64,000 nucleotides of DNA from Borrelia maritima (GTDB lineage Bacteria; Spirochaetota; Spirochaetia; Borreliales; Borreliaceae): NCBI RefSeq assembly GCF_008931845.1, contig NZ_CP044535.1, positions 806,001-870,000 of the forward strand, given 5' to 3'. The notes below the pieces were generated by a model. The model had not been told where the DNA came from. It searched no databases and saw only the letters and a list, made by a program, of their open reading frames with translations. The position numbers and the translations under genes are program-made. Shown one piece after another: positions 16,069 through 26,300 of this stretch. How positions within the stretch are numbered: the stretch's first letter is position 1; every line of letters starts with the position of its first letter.

Positions 16069-17390
16069 TGCGTTTTTTAGATGATAATATACAAATTAAA
16101 ATAGATGAATTTTATAAACAAAATTCTTTAAATAAAAATCGGGTTATTGTTGCTTTTTCTGGAGGGGCTGATTCTACAACTCTATTGTTGAATTTAAAAT
16201 ATTATTTGAACAATAATATTATTGCATTTTATTTTGCTCATTTTATTAGATCTGATTATGAGCAAAATAAAGAGATAGAGCATGTAAGGGAGTTTTGCGA
16301 GCTTTACAATATTGCTTTGCAAATTAATAAATGCAATATAGATATAAAAAGTGAGTCAGTTAAGTTGGGGGTATCTATTGAAGAGCTTGCAAGGAAATGT
16401 AGGTATATTGCTTTAGAAAATGCTCTTAAAGAAAATGATGCAAATTATATTGCACTTGCTCATAACGAGAACGATCAAATTGAAACAATAATTATGAGAT
16501 TTTTTCAAGGATCTTTTTTAGATGGTCTTAGGGGTATTCCTGGTGTCAATGGGAATATTATAAGACCTATGCTCGATGTTTCAAGAGCAGAAATTGAAAA
16601 TTTTTTATCTTTAAATGAGATTAATTTTTTTGTTGATAGTACAAATACTCAAGATTTATATTTAAGAAATAGGGTTAGAAATAGTTTGCTACCTTCTATA
16701 GAAAAGATTTTTAAAGGGTATGGTAAATGTCTTAAAAGAATATCTGAATTTTCAAAGGAATTTGTAGATTATTTTGAAAAAGATGAATTTTTTCCTGTTG
16801 AGAAAGGCAAATGTTATTATTCTTTTGATTTGAATACTTTTTTAGATTTTCCTAAGTATTTGGTGTTTAGATTAATTTTCAAAATTTTAAATTCAGAGGG
16901 AATTACAGCTAAAGTTTCTTATAAAACTCTCAGTGAAATGTTTAGAGTAGAGATTAGTAAAAAGAAAAATAATGTTTTGTTAAAAACCAATGATTTTTTT
17001 TTAGAAAAAAGGCATAATAAAATTAATCTAATTTTTAAAAAGGACGAAAAATTTTACAAACCTTTTGATTTTATTTTGGATGTTGGTAAATGGCATAGTT
17101 TATCTTTAGGTAAGATTTTGCTAAAATGTTTAGAGTGCGATGCAGCTTCTGTATCAAGGTTAAAATGTTGTTCTTATGAGTTTAGATATAAATTTTTTAA
17201 GAATAAATTAAAAGCAAAAAAATTTTTTTCTAAGTTTATAAGGTGTAATCCGATTTATTTAATGTTATTAGCATTAGATAACAAGTTAATTGGAATTGTT
17301 GATTTAAATACTTTAAACTTAGTATGGAGTGAAAAAAGCATTCTTAAAAAAATTAGTATATCTTTTATTGGAGGGCTTTTAAAGGAATGA
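16068..17390 (+). CDS. tilS: tRNA(Ile)-lysidine synthetase
   Basis: 440 aa. N-terminal PP-loop ATPase with SGGADSTTLL (about residues 31-40), then HNENDQIET and RPMLDVSRAEI, all TilS signatures; it converts C34 to lysidine in tRNA-Ile(CAU). A longer C-terminal region resembles the TilS substrate-binding part. Overlaps pth by 1 bp and ftsH by 4 bp. tilS-ftsH adjacency is common across bacteria. Confidence 0.95.
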   Translation: MRFLDDNIQIKIDEFYKQNSLNKNRVIVAFSGGADSTTLLLNLKYYLNNNIIAFYFAHFIRSDYEQNKEIEHVREFCELYNIALQINKCNIDIKSESVKLGVSIEELARKCRYIALENALKENDANYIALAHNENDQIETIIMRFFQGSFLDGLRGIPGVNGNIIRPMLDVSRAEIENFLSLNEINFFVDSTNTQDLYLRNRVRNSLLPSIEKIFKGYGKCLKRISEFSKEFVDYFEKDEFFPVEKGKCYYSFDLNTFLDFPKYLVFRLIFKILNSEGITAKVSYKTLSEMFRVEISKKKNNVLLKTNDFFLEKRHNKINLIFKKDEKFYKPFDFILDVGKWHSLSLGKILLKCLECDAASVSRLKCCSYEFRYKFFKNKLKAKKFFSKFIRCNPIYLMLLALDNKLIGIVDLNTLNLVWSEKSILKKISISFIGGLLKE

Positions 17391-19309
17391 ATGGCAATAA
17401 TAATATTAATAATAATGGGAAATCTAATAACAAAAAGAAAAATAAAAATTGGATTTTAGGACTCGTTGTTATTTTTTTAATTTCAGCAATGTTTATGTCA
17501 TATTTTATAAGGGGAGGGGAAAGTTATAAAAATGTTCCTTATAGCACTTTCCAGAGTTATTTGGACAATGGTCTAGTTGAGTCTGTGGTAATAATTGATA
17601 AAAGTTTGATTCAATTTGTTGTCAAGGGTTCTAACTTTGCAAAATCTTATTTTTCTACCAATATTCCTTATCTTGATATAAATCTGCTTGCAGAACTGAA
17701 AAGTAAAAAAGTTGAGCTTAGCTCAGGAAAAAGCCAAGCTTCTTTAATTGGAGTTTTATTGCAAACTTTGCCATGGATTTTATTTTTTATTTTCTTTTTC
17801 TTTATATTTCGTCAAACTCAAGGTGGTGGTGGAAAGGTTTTTACTTTTGGTAAAAGTAATGCTCAAAAGTATGAAGCTGGAAAAAATAAAATCACCTTTA
17901 AAGATGTGGCTGGCCAAGAAGAAGTCAAGCAAGAACTTCGTGAAGTTGTTGAATTTCTTAAAAATCCGAAAAAATTTGAAAAAATAGGGGCAAGAATTCC
18001 CAAAGGAGTTCTTTTAGTTGGTTCTCCAGGTACTGGGAAGACTTTGCTTGCCAAAGCCGTTGCTGGTGAGGCTGGGGTTAGTTTTTTCCATATGTCAGGT
18101 TCAGATTTTGTTGAGATGTTTGTTGGAGTTGGAGCAAGTCGTGTTAGAGATTTATTTGATAATGCTAGAAAAAATTCCCCATGCATTATTTTTATTGATG
18201 AGCTTGATGCTGTTGGCAGAAGTCGTGGTGCAGGGCTTGGTGGTGGTCATGATGAAAGGGAGCAAACCCTTAATCAGCTATTGGTTGAAATGGATGGATT
18301 TGGGACTCATACTAATGTAATTGTTATGGCTGCCACAAATCGTCCAGATGTTCTTGACTCTGCTTTGCTTAGGCCCGGGCGATTTGACAGACAAGTAACA
18401 GTTTCTTTGCCTGATGTTAAGGAAAGAGAGGCAATATTAAATATTCATTCTTCAAAGACAAAGCTTTCAAAAGATATTAATTTACAGGTAATAGCAAGAG
18501 CTACTCCTGGGGCTAGTGGTGCTGATCTTGCAAATTTAATTAACGAAGGGGCTTTAATAGCAGCAAGGAATAATCAAGATGAAATTTCAATGAAGGATAT
18601 GGAAGAGGCTAGAGATAAAATATTAATGGGAGTTGCGAAAAAATCTATGACTATTACTGATAGACAAAAGCTTGAGACTGCCTATCATGAGGCAGGCCAT
18701 GCTTTGCTTCACTATTATCTTGAACATGCTGATCCGCTTCATAAAGTTACCATTATTCCAAGGGGCAGGGCACTTGGTGTTGCATTTTCGCTTCCAAAAG
18801 AAGATAGACTTTCAATAAATAAGCATCAAATTCTTGACAAAATAAAGATATGTTATGGTGGTTATGCTAGTGAGCAAATAAATTTAGGCGTTACAACAGC
18901 GGGTGTTCAAAATGATTTAATGCAAGCTACTAGTTTGGCTAAAAAAATGGTTACGGAGTGGGGAATGGGTGAAGAGGTTGGACCAATATTTTTAGTAGAT
19001 GATGAAGCACCCATTTTTCTTCCAAAAGAGTTTTCAAAGTCCAAAGCTTATTCTGAGAACACTGCTGCTAAAGTTGACAGAGAAGTAAAAAGAATACTTG
19101 AAGAGTGTTTAAAAGAGGCATCAAATATACTTTTAAAACATAAGGATCAACTTGTTAAGCTTGCAAAAGAGCTTGTTATGAAGGAAACTTTGACAGACAA
19201 AGAAGTGAGAGAGCTTTTGGGGTTTGAACCTAGCAAAGATGAATACGATTTATTTACAGTAGACTCTTCTATTGCAAAAGAAGTAAAGGAGGAGGAAATA
19301 AAAGTTTAG
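17387..19309 (+). CDS. ftsH: FtsH, membrane AAA+ zinc metalloprotease
   Basis: 640 aa. After an Asn/Lys-rich leader there are two membrane helices (about 22-41 and 121-141) flanking a periplasmic domain. The AAA module follows with GSPGTGKT (212-219), [11 protein letters not shown] and the second-region-of-homology [21 protein letters not shown]. The zinc protease motif HEAGH lies at 434-438. The enzyme degrades membrane and soluble proteins at the inner membrane. It is full length with all catalytic motifs. Confidence 0.98.
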   Translation: MNGNNNINNNGKSNNKKKNKNWILGLVVIFLISAMFMSYFIRGGESYKNVPYSTFQSYLDNGLVESVVIIDKSLIQFVVKGSNFAKSYFSTNIPYLDINLLAELKSKKVELSSGKSQASLIGVLLQTLPWILFFIFFFFIFRQTQGGGGKVFTFGKSNAQKYEAGKNKITFKDVAGQEEVKQELREVVEFLKNPKKFEKIGARIPKGVLLVGSPGTGKTLLAKAVAGEAGVSFFHMSGSDFVEMFVGVGASRVRDLFDNARKNSPCIIFIDELDAVGRSRGAGLGGGHDEREQTLNQLLVEMDGFGTHTNVIVMAATNRPDVLDSALLRPGRFDRQVTVSLPDVKEREAILNIHSSKTKLSKDINLQVIARATPGASGADLANLINEGALIAARNNQDEISMKDMEEARDKILMGVAKKSMTITDRQKLETAYHEAGHALLHYYLEHADPLHKVTIIPRGRALGVAFSLPKEDRLSINKHQILDKIKICYGGYASEQINLGVTTAGVQNDLMQATSLAKKMVTEWGMGEEVGPIFLVDDEAPIFLPKEFSKSKAYSENTAAKVDREVKRILEECLKEASNILLKHKDQLVKLAKELVMKETLTDKEVRELLGFEPSKDEYDLFTVDSSIAKEVKEEEIKV

Positions 19310-19320
19310 GATAAGTGTTT

Positions 19321-20796
19321 ATGTTTTATTTAAAGATAGGTTTTATTCTTTTTATTTCTATAAACCTAGGTGCAGTTTTAACCAAAGAAGATGAAGATAT
19401 TTCAAGTATTCTTTTTAATGAGTCTAAAAATTTTCCCAATTTTCAAAAAGGCAATGATTTAATTTATGGATCTCTTGATTTTAATTTGCTAGCTTCAGAT
19501 TCTCTTTATGAGCTTTCGTTAAAAGAAGATATTCCTTTAATAGATAGAATTTATTTATTAAAAAAAGCAATTAATATTAATAATTTTAAAGTAACAACTC
19601 TTAAAGAAATATACGCTTATTATTTTTCATTACTTTTAAGGCAAAATAATAAGAATATGTATAAAGAAATTATTGCTTTGTATGAAAACTTAAATAAAGA
19701 ATTACAAATAGATAAAGATTTAATTTGCATGAGGCTTGAGGCTTCTGGAAGACTTGAAAGTTTTGGAGACGATTTTAAAAAAGTTTTATTTCAAGCTTTT
19801 TACTTGTATGGTAATGATTTTTTATTTTTTAAGTGGTTTTTAAAAGAAGATAGGTTTTTTTTTAGTATTTTTAATACTATTAAATCCAAAGAAGATTTTT
19901 TCTTTACGCCCGAAAATATTAATTATATATTTAGAAATTCAGATTTTAATTATGACAATTCTGTTTCTTTGTTTTCTTTTCTTAAGAGTAAAATTAAAGA
20001 ATATAATGGAATTCATAGTATGTATTTTTTAAAATACAAACTTTTAGACCCTATTGAAGCTTATAAGGCTTTTAAAAAGTTTCCTCCTGAGACAATAAAT
20101 GAATATAAAATGTTTTATGATCTTTTAGAAGATCCTGATATTAAGAATAAATTTTTAGAAGATTACAAAAGGTTGTCAGGAATTTATTGTATTGATAATA
20201 AAAATAATATAGCCATACTTAAAGATGGCGTTTTAGTGGGTATTTTTTCAGGAATAGTAGATTTTGCAAACAAATTTAGTTTAAATAACAAGTATTTTAA
20301 TAAAGTTTATTTTAAAGACAATTTTCCAGTTTATTATGAGAATAGTTTATTTGGTTATAAAATAAATTATTCTGTTTACCCTTACGTTGATATGATTGAG
20401 GTTGAATACCCTAATAAAAGGGATGTTTATACCTTTGCTTTACATACTTTTAAGTTCAATCTTTTTAATAATTTAGGTTATGATTTTAATAGTCTTGGAA
20501 TCAGGGAGTTGTTATTGACTAATATTAAAGATTTTTTTCTATCCAATGCTTTAAATTTGTTTTTTGAAAAAAAATCTGTTTTAGATATTAGATCAAGTTT
20601 AATAAGTAAAAGAAAGTATTTTGGATCTAATTTAGTAGAAATTAAAAATTATGTAGTTGGAAGCTTGGTTTCAATTTATAGGAAAGTTAATGGTTCTAAA
20701 AAATTTAATTATGTTGAGATTTACGAGAAGGGTAAATTAAAAATAAAGAAAGTCTTATTAGATGATGATTGTTTTGAAAGTTATTATTCTTTTTAA
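19321..20796 (+). CDS. Uncharacterised exported protein
   Basis: About 491 aa. I do not recognise a family. The first 20 residues form a signal peptide or anchor (MFYLKIGFILFISINLGAV). The rest is rich in Phe, Asn, Lys and Leu with helical stretches, no Cys cluster and no nucleotide-binding motif. I prefer the ATG at 19321 following TAGGAT; a GTG six bases upstream is possible. It is five to eleven bases after ftsH and probably cotranscribed, so it may be an envelope protein of the same operon. Confidence 0.7.
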   Translation: MFYLKIGFILFISINLGAVLTKEDEDISSILFNESKNFPNFQKGNDLIYGSLDFNLLASDSLYELSLKEDIPLIDRIYLLKKAININNFKVTTLKEIYAYYFSLLLRQNNKNMYKEIIALYENLNKELQIDKDLICMRLEASGRLESFGDDFKKVLFQAFYLYGNDFLFFKWFLKEDRFFFSIFNTIKSKEDFFFTPENINYIFRNSDFNYDNSVSLFSFLKSKIKEYNGIHSMYFLKYKLLDPIEAYKAFKKFPPETINEYKMFYDLLEDPDIKNKFLEDYKRLSGIYCIDNKNNIAILKDGVLVGIFSGIVDFANKFSLNNKYFNKVYFKDNFPVYYENSLFGYKINYSVYPYVDMIEVEYPNKRDVYTFALHTFKFNLFNNLGYDFNSLGIRELLLTNIKDFFLSNALNLFFEKKSVLDIRSSLISKRKYFGSNLVEIKNYVVGSLVSIYRKVNGSKKFNYVEIYEKGKLKIKKVLLDDDCFESYYSF

Positions 20797-20871
20797 GAAT
20801 AATCTTAATAGAAGTTTTAATATTAATTTTTGGGTTTGTGGTATTAATGTTTTCTTGCTGTTATTTATTTG

Positions 20872-20877
20872 TATAAT
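20872..20877 (+). promoter_or_regulatory. Possible -10 element before tdk
   Basis: TATAAT in the 105-base gap between the unknown exported gene and tdk. There is no good -35 at 16-18 bases, so the call is weak. The gap otherwise shows only AT-rich sequence and a G6 run just before the TTG start. Confidence 0.3.
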
Positions 20878-20901
20878 TAAATTTGTTTTGGGGGGTTATT
20901 T

Positions 20902-22005
20902 TTGGGCTTTTGTTTAGACTTTGCCAGTAAAGAAGATACTAAATTAAATAACGTTGTGTCTATTAGTCATTTTGATTTTAAAGTTAAAATAAATTTAATT
21001 CTTGTAGTTGGGCCTATGGGAAGTGGAAAAACAGAATATGCTGCAAAAATTTATAAAGATTCACTTATTGTAAGAAAAAAGTCTTTTAAGGTTTTGAGTA
21101 ATATTATTAAAGGAGATAGGAATAGGGTTAATGTATTTTTTATTAGAAATTTTCTTGATAAGAGAAGATTTCAGGATTATCCAGAAAATGTAATACCGTA
21201 TAGAGGTGGCGGAAAAGATAAAATTGATGAGATTGGTTTTGCTAGCAGCTCTTTTGATATTGAAAACTTAATAGCTTCTAACCCTAGTTATGGTACTTTT
21301 ATTATTGATGAGGCATGTTTTTATGATGAACGTTTAATTTTTGTTTTAAATAAAATTTCGCTAAATGAAAATATTTTGTTTATATTGCCTACATTGCTTT
21401 ATAATTTTAGAAAAGAATCTTTTAATGATACTGCTAAGCTTTTGGTAGAATATTCGGACAAGCTTTATAAGCTTGGAGCTTATTGTGGGCACATTGATTG
21501 TATGGAAGAATCTTTTTTTTCTTATAGGTATTATTTTTACAACAATAAAGAAATTCCAGCCCCCTATTTTGATCCTCTGCTTATTGTTGGTGGCGATGAA
21601 GAGATTGAATCTGCTATTTACCCGAATTATTCTACAAGATGTTCAATGCATCATTATCTTGTGGGTAAGGAGTATTTTTTTTCTTTTTTAAAGCCGTTTG
21701 CTTTATTATATTCACAAGGAGATAAAAAATTTCTTGAAGGTGAAATTGTAGCGTTAAGTACCGATGTTAAAAATTCTAATTTTATAAATTCTTTAGATAG
21801 TGAGAAAGCGTGTGAATTTAGATCTAAAGTTTTAAAAAATATTTTAGATCTACCTTTTTTAGCGGAAAGAGCGCTAATAACTCTTTTCTCAGAATATAGT
21901 ATTTTAAGTAAAGATAATTTTAAAGATCTTGTTTTAAAGTTTTCTTTAAATAAGGATTATATAAATAAAATTTTTTTTTCCAAGGAAGGCAAAGAATTTT
22001 TTTAA
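20902..22005 (+). CDS. tdk: Thymidine kinase (type II), C-terminally extended
   Basis: 367 aa, clearly longer than the usual 190-240. P-loop GPMGSGKTEYAAKIY, the Walker-B-like IIDEACFYD, and a C-terminal part of the core with DPLLIVGGDEEIES followed by STRCSMHH match type II thymidine kinase; the first zinc knuckle is CGHIDC instead of CxxC. About 120 extra residues follow with no known domain. TTG start at 20902 after a G-run. Thymidine salvage is expected because these organisms lack chromosomal ribonucleotide reductase. Its stop overlaps the convergent gene by 4 bp. Confidence 0.8.
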   Translation: MGFCLDFASKEDTKLNNVVSISHFDFKVKINLILVVGPMGSGKTEYAAKIYKDSLIVRKKSFKVLSNIIKGDRNRVNVFFIRNFLDKRRFQDYPENVIPYRGGGKDKIDEIGFASSSFDIENLIASNPSYGTFIIDEACFYDERLIFVLNKISLNENILFILPTLLYNFRKESFNDTAKLLVEYSDKLYKLGAYCGHIDCMEESFFSYRYYFYNNKEIPAPYFDPLLIVGGDEEIESAIYPNYSTRCSMHHYLVGKEYFFSFLKPFALLYSQGDKKFLEGEIVALSTDVKNSNFINSLDSEKACEFRSKVLKNILDLPFLAERALITLFSEYSILSKDNFKDLVLKFSLNKDYINKIFFSKEGKEFF

Positions 22006-22643
22006 TAATAGTTTGGTTTTTGTTCAAAAAATACTTTAGTTTTCTCAATTCTTAGTAGTTCTTTTTTAATAATATCATAATAATCTAATTCTTTAAGAGA
22101 AATTTTATGATATTCGTTTTCCCAGCTTGTTATTCCATCTTTTTCCAGTTTAACATATTTGTAATTTTCAAGTTTTTTGTGATATTTTAGTGCTTCATTG
22201 TAGTAGTTAATAGCCATTTTATATAATTTTTTTGATTTTTCTAAATTGAGAATAATTTCATTTTTTTCTGAAGTTTTGAAAAAATATAAATTTCTTGTGT
22301 CGAACAAGTCTCCCAAATATAAATTTTGCTTAACTAGAAGCAGGTTTACATGCATTTTGAAAAGAAGTTTATATTTTATCCATTGCTTTTTCGTTTCTAT
22401 TTTGGTTAGTGAATATTTTGGATTTCCAAATGGGTATTTTAAAGCTTTTTGGAGAAAAAATATGTTTTTCTTGTAGTTTTTAGGATTTTTTTTCATTTGA
22501 GCATGAAAAATTACATACCATTGTTCTGCATAATAAAATTTGGACGATGCATTTATCTTTGAAACTGCTACTAAAAAAAGTAAAATTAAACTTATTTGAA
22601 AAGTAACATTTTTAAGAAAATAATTCCATTGATAGTGGATCAT
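22002..22643 (-). CDS. Uncharacterised membrane-anchored protein
   Basis: 213 aa with one hydrophobic segment (about residues 12-30), then a Lys/Tyr-rich, largely helical region (YNEALKYHKKLENYKY) suggestive of a TPR-like repeat. No catalytic motif. It lies 13 bases downstream of tmk in the same direction, so probably in one transcript. Function unknown. Confidence 0.65.
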   Translation of the reverse strand: MIHYQWNYFLKNVTFQISLILLFLVAVSKINASSKFYYAEQWYVIFHAQMKKNPKNYKKNIFFLQKALKYPFGNPKYSLTKIETKKQWIKYKLLFKMHVNLLLVKQNLYLGDLFDTRNLYFFKTSEKNEIILNLEKSKKLYKMAINYYNEALKYHKKLENYKYVKLEKDGITSWENEYHKISLKELDYYDIIKKELLRIEKTKVFFEQKPNYY

Positions 22644-22656
22644 ATCATTAATTATA

Positions 22657-23265
22657 TTAGAATTTTATTAGATTAAAAATTTTTTTTGCATTTTTATCTA
22701 AATCATCTTTTGTTGAATTGTCAATATAAATCACATTAATTTTTTTTTCTAGTTTTTTAAATATTTCTAAATATTTTAGAGCAATGTGTTCAAAAGTTTT
22801 GTATTTTTCAAGTTCAAAAAGATCACTTTGTGCTCTATGTTTTTGTATTCTTTCATAAGCTATGTTTGGGCCTATTTCAATAAAGAATACTTTCTCAGGC
22901 AATGGAAAATTTTTATTTAATTCATATCCCAATTTTCCTTGATAGGCGATTGATGAGAATAAATATCGATCAGTTATTATTTTTTTAGATTTTGTTTTTA
23001 GAATTTCTAGTATTCCGCCCTTTTTATATAAATGATCGTGTCGATCTGCTGCATAAAGATACGCAAATGTAGATTTTTTTAAAGGATTTTTAAAATTCAT
23101 TAATTGTTCTTTTATCATTTCTCCAATTATTCCGCTTGATGGTTCTTTTGTGAAATAATACTTTGATTCATTATTGCAAAGAACTTTTAGTTTGTTTATA
23201 ATGCTTGTTTTTCCGCTTCCATCAATTCCTTCTATGCAATAAAAGTTTCTTAAAATTTTAATCAC
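22657..23265 (-). CDS. tmk: Thymidylate kinase
   Basis: 202 aa. Phosphorylates dTMP to dTDP. FYCIEGIDGSGKTSIINKL (P-loop), the DRH/DRYLFSSIAYQG segment and a C-terminal ...YIDNSTKDDLDKNAKKIFNLI are typical. GTG start at 23265; GAAAGGA is about 15 bases upstream. It acts after thymidine kinase, whose gene converges from the left. It is divergent from tamB across a 31-bp palindrome. Confidence 0.93.
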   Translation of the reverse strand: MIKILRNFYCIEGIDGSGKTSIINKLKVLCNNESKYYFTKEPSSGIIGEMIKEQLMNFKNPLKKSTFAYLYAADRHDHLYKKGGILEILKTKSKKIITDRYLFSSIAYQGKLGYELNKNFPLPEKVFFIEIGPNIAYERIQKHRAQSDLFELEKYKTFEHIALKYLEIFKKLEKKINVIYIDNSTKDDLDKNAKKIFNLIKF

Positions 23266-23308
23266 AAATATTTTTTATTCCTTTCTTTTGGTGATAATAA
23301 TTAGGTTA

Positions 23309-23339
23309 TTGATAATTATTATATAATAATAATTATCAA
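23309..23339. promoter_or_regulatory. 31-bp palindrome in the tmk/tamB divergent promoter
   Basis: Arms TTGATAATTATTAT (23309-23322) and ATAATAATTATCAA (23326-23339) are perfect 14-bp complements around ATA. The core holds TATAAT on the plus strand (23322-23327) and on the minus strand (23323-23318), so the two -10 elements would overlap. It could be a bidirectional promoter and/or an operator for both tmk and the tamB-bamA operon. Confidence 0.55.
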
Positions 23340-23350
23340 TATATGAGTGT

Positions 23351-26300
23351 ATGAATTTGAAGTTTTTTAAAAAAAAGACGTTTTTATTGTTGATTTTACC
23401 GGTTTTTGTTTTTATTTTAGTAATTTTTTCCATTAATCTATTTGTTCAAGTTCAAATTTATTTTGCAAAGTTTTTTGTTATAAAATATTTTGAATCAAAA
23501 TTTGGCTTTAGGATTAAATATGATAAAATTTCACCATATTTTTTATCATCCATTAAAATAAACGGCTTAGAGTTAAGTTTGGATGGAAAAGGTAAAATAT
23601 TAATAGACATTGTTAGAGTAGATTTAAATCTGTTTAAATTAATTTTAGGTGATGAAGATATTATTTTGAATGTTTATGTTAAAGGGAGTAACTTGAATTT
23701 TGATATAAACGATTTTAGCTTATCTGATGATTTTAATCCCAGCATTACTAGCGGTGTCTATTCCGACAATGGAAATGTGATTTTAAGTAAAATTTTAAAT
23801 TATCTTTATAGGTTAAATATTAATTTAGAAAATATTAATATTAATATTAAGCTTAATGAAAATAATAGTTTTTTAAATTTTAAGGTTAAAAATTTTTCCT
23901 TAAACACCGTAGATGAAGATTTTTTATTTACCTCTGTGGTTGATTTTAACACCGTTAAAACTTTAGAAGTTAATTTGCCGTCTGAAAGAGTTAATGATGG
24001 AATTTTAGATTCAACTTTCTATTTTGAGGGAAAATTCAAAAAAGGCTTTGAGGATGGTTATGTTAATTTTAGTTTTTTTGAATTTAAAACAAGCTATTTC
24101 TCTTTGCTTGAGCAAGGATTTCAAATAAATTATTCAAAAGGAAATTTAAAAATTTTTAATTTACGAAGAGAGAATTTTGATTTTAATTTAAGTTATGATA
24201 AGGCTAATGGTTTTATTAGATTAGATGCTTTATTTTTCAATGTTAATCTTTTGGATTGGATTAAGTTAAACAAAGATTTTGAAGTTTATAAAGATTATTT
24301 TGATATAAGTTTAAATGGTCAGTTGGCATTTTCTTATGATTTAAATGGCAAAGATTTAAGATATGCAGGAATAATAGATTCTTCTTTAAATGTAGATACT
24401 ATAGGTAAGGAAGTTCAAGGTTTACAACTTGAGATCAAGGGTGATGATAGCATTGTAAGTGTTAAGAATGCTTTTTTAAAGCTTAAAAGGGGAGTTGTAA
24501 ACTATAAGGGTTATTATTCTTTAAAAGACTTGCTTCCAATAGGACGCCTTAATTTTAAGTCTGCAAAAATTTTAGACTTTAACGATCTAAATGGATATTT
24601 AGATTTTAAAAAAGATAAAAATATTTTTTCGGTTAAGTCTGATAATTTTAGTTTTGGAAATCTTAGTTTTCAAAATTTAAGTTTCAAAACTTATTTTTTA
24701 AAGGATAAAATTTTTGTTGACTATTTGGTTTATTTAGAAAATAAAAATTCTCAAATTTCTTTAAAAGGTGATCTTAATAATGAGGAATTTTTTTTTAATT
24801 TGGGGATTAAAGAGTTTCCTTTGCTTTTTTTAAAAGAAGTTCTTCCTAGTTCTTACTTAATAAATTTTTTTCCTAAGACTTTATTTTCAGGCAAATATTT
24901 AAATTTAGTTTCTGATTTTAATTTAAATAAATTTGATTATCATAAAAATAGATTAAAAAAATTCAGTTTCACAGTATTTTCAAAGTTAGACAATTTCAAA
25001 TTGATGTTTGATGCGAGTGGAGAAAAAAATTTTTACAAATCAAACAATTTTGATTTGCAGTACAATGATTATAATTTGTATTCTAGTTTGTTTGTTGAGC
25101 TATTTGAAGGTGGATTTAATATTAGTACGAATTTTTCTTATTTGGATAAAAATTATCCTTTGAATTTTAATGTTAATTTTAAAAATAAGTTTATTATTGC
25201 GGAATCTCCTCTTGGTATTAAATTAGATTTTAATTATTTTGATTCTAAAATAATTTACAATCTTAATGTTAATGGATTTAAGATTTACAATAAAACTTCT
25301 GAACTTTTGATAAATTTAAATTTTCATGGGAATTATTTGGGTATTAATGACGATTTACAATTTAAAATAGATAAGTTGAATATAATAAAAGTTTCTAAAA
25401 TACCTTCTTATAATTTTAATTTTGGGTTTAAAGGCTCTTATGAATATGATAAATTTTATATTTCTGATGTTAAGCTTGTAAATAAACTTTCAAATTTACA
25501 AGGATATGGACAATTTAATTTAAAAGATAATTTTAATGGAAGTTTGAATTTATTTTCTAGTTTAAATTCAGAGAGATATTTTTTAGGGGTTAATTCAGAT
25601 GAGCATGGAAGCTATTTTTTACTTAAATTTCAAGATTTAGATTTTTATAATTTTAGCTCCTTATCTCTTTTGGAGGGAAAGGCTAATGGTAATTTTTTAT
25701 TAAATTTAAAGAAGGATAATTTTGAAAATTATTCTTTAAGTGGATATATTGAGTCCGATAAATTAACTTTACTTGGTGTTTCCTTGCAGGCTTCTCTAAA
25801 TCTAAGCTTATTGGACAATAAGCTTAACATATATGATATAAAAGTCAAGCGCAATAAAAGGGAGTTTCTCACTGGTAGTCTAAGATATGATTTAAGCAGT
25901 TCTATAGGTGTATCTAATATGGTTTTTAATAGCGATCTGTTTTCTTATAAGTTTAATGCAAATTTTAGGAATTTCGAAAGTAGAGATGAAGAGCAATTTG
26001 GAGTTTTGAAAACTAAAACAGAGGGAGAATTTTTATTTAGAGATATTAAATATAAAAATGAGTCTTTATCTAATCTTACAGTTGAATTTAGTAATGATTT
26101 TGAAAAATTCAATATGACTTCAATTGATTATGACCTTATTGATGTTTTATATCATTATGGCAGTGGAGAATATAATTTTATATTAAAAGATTATTTGCCT
26201 CTTAGTTTTAATTCATCAGGCAAAATAATTAAAAATAAAATTATTGGAAATGTTAGAGATATTAAATTTGATTCAAAAACAATCACTAAAGATTTTTTGG

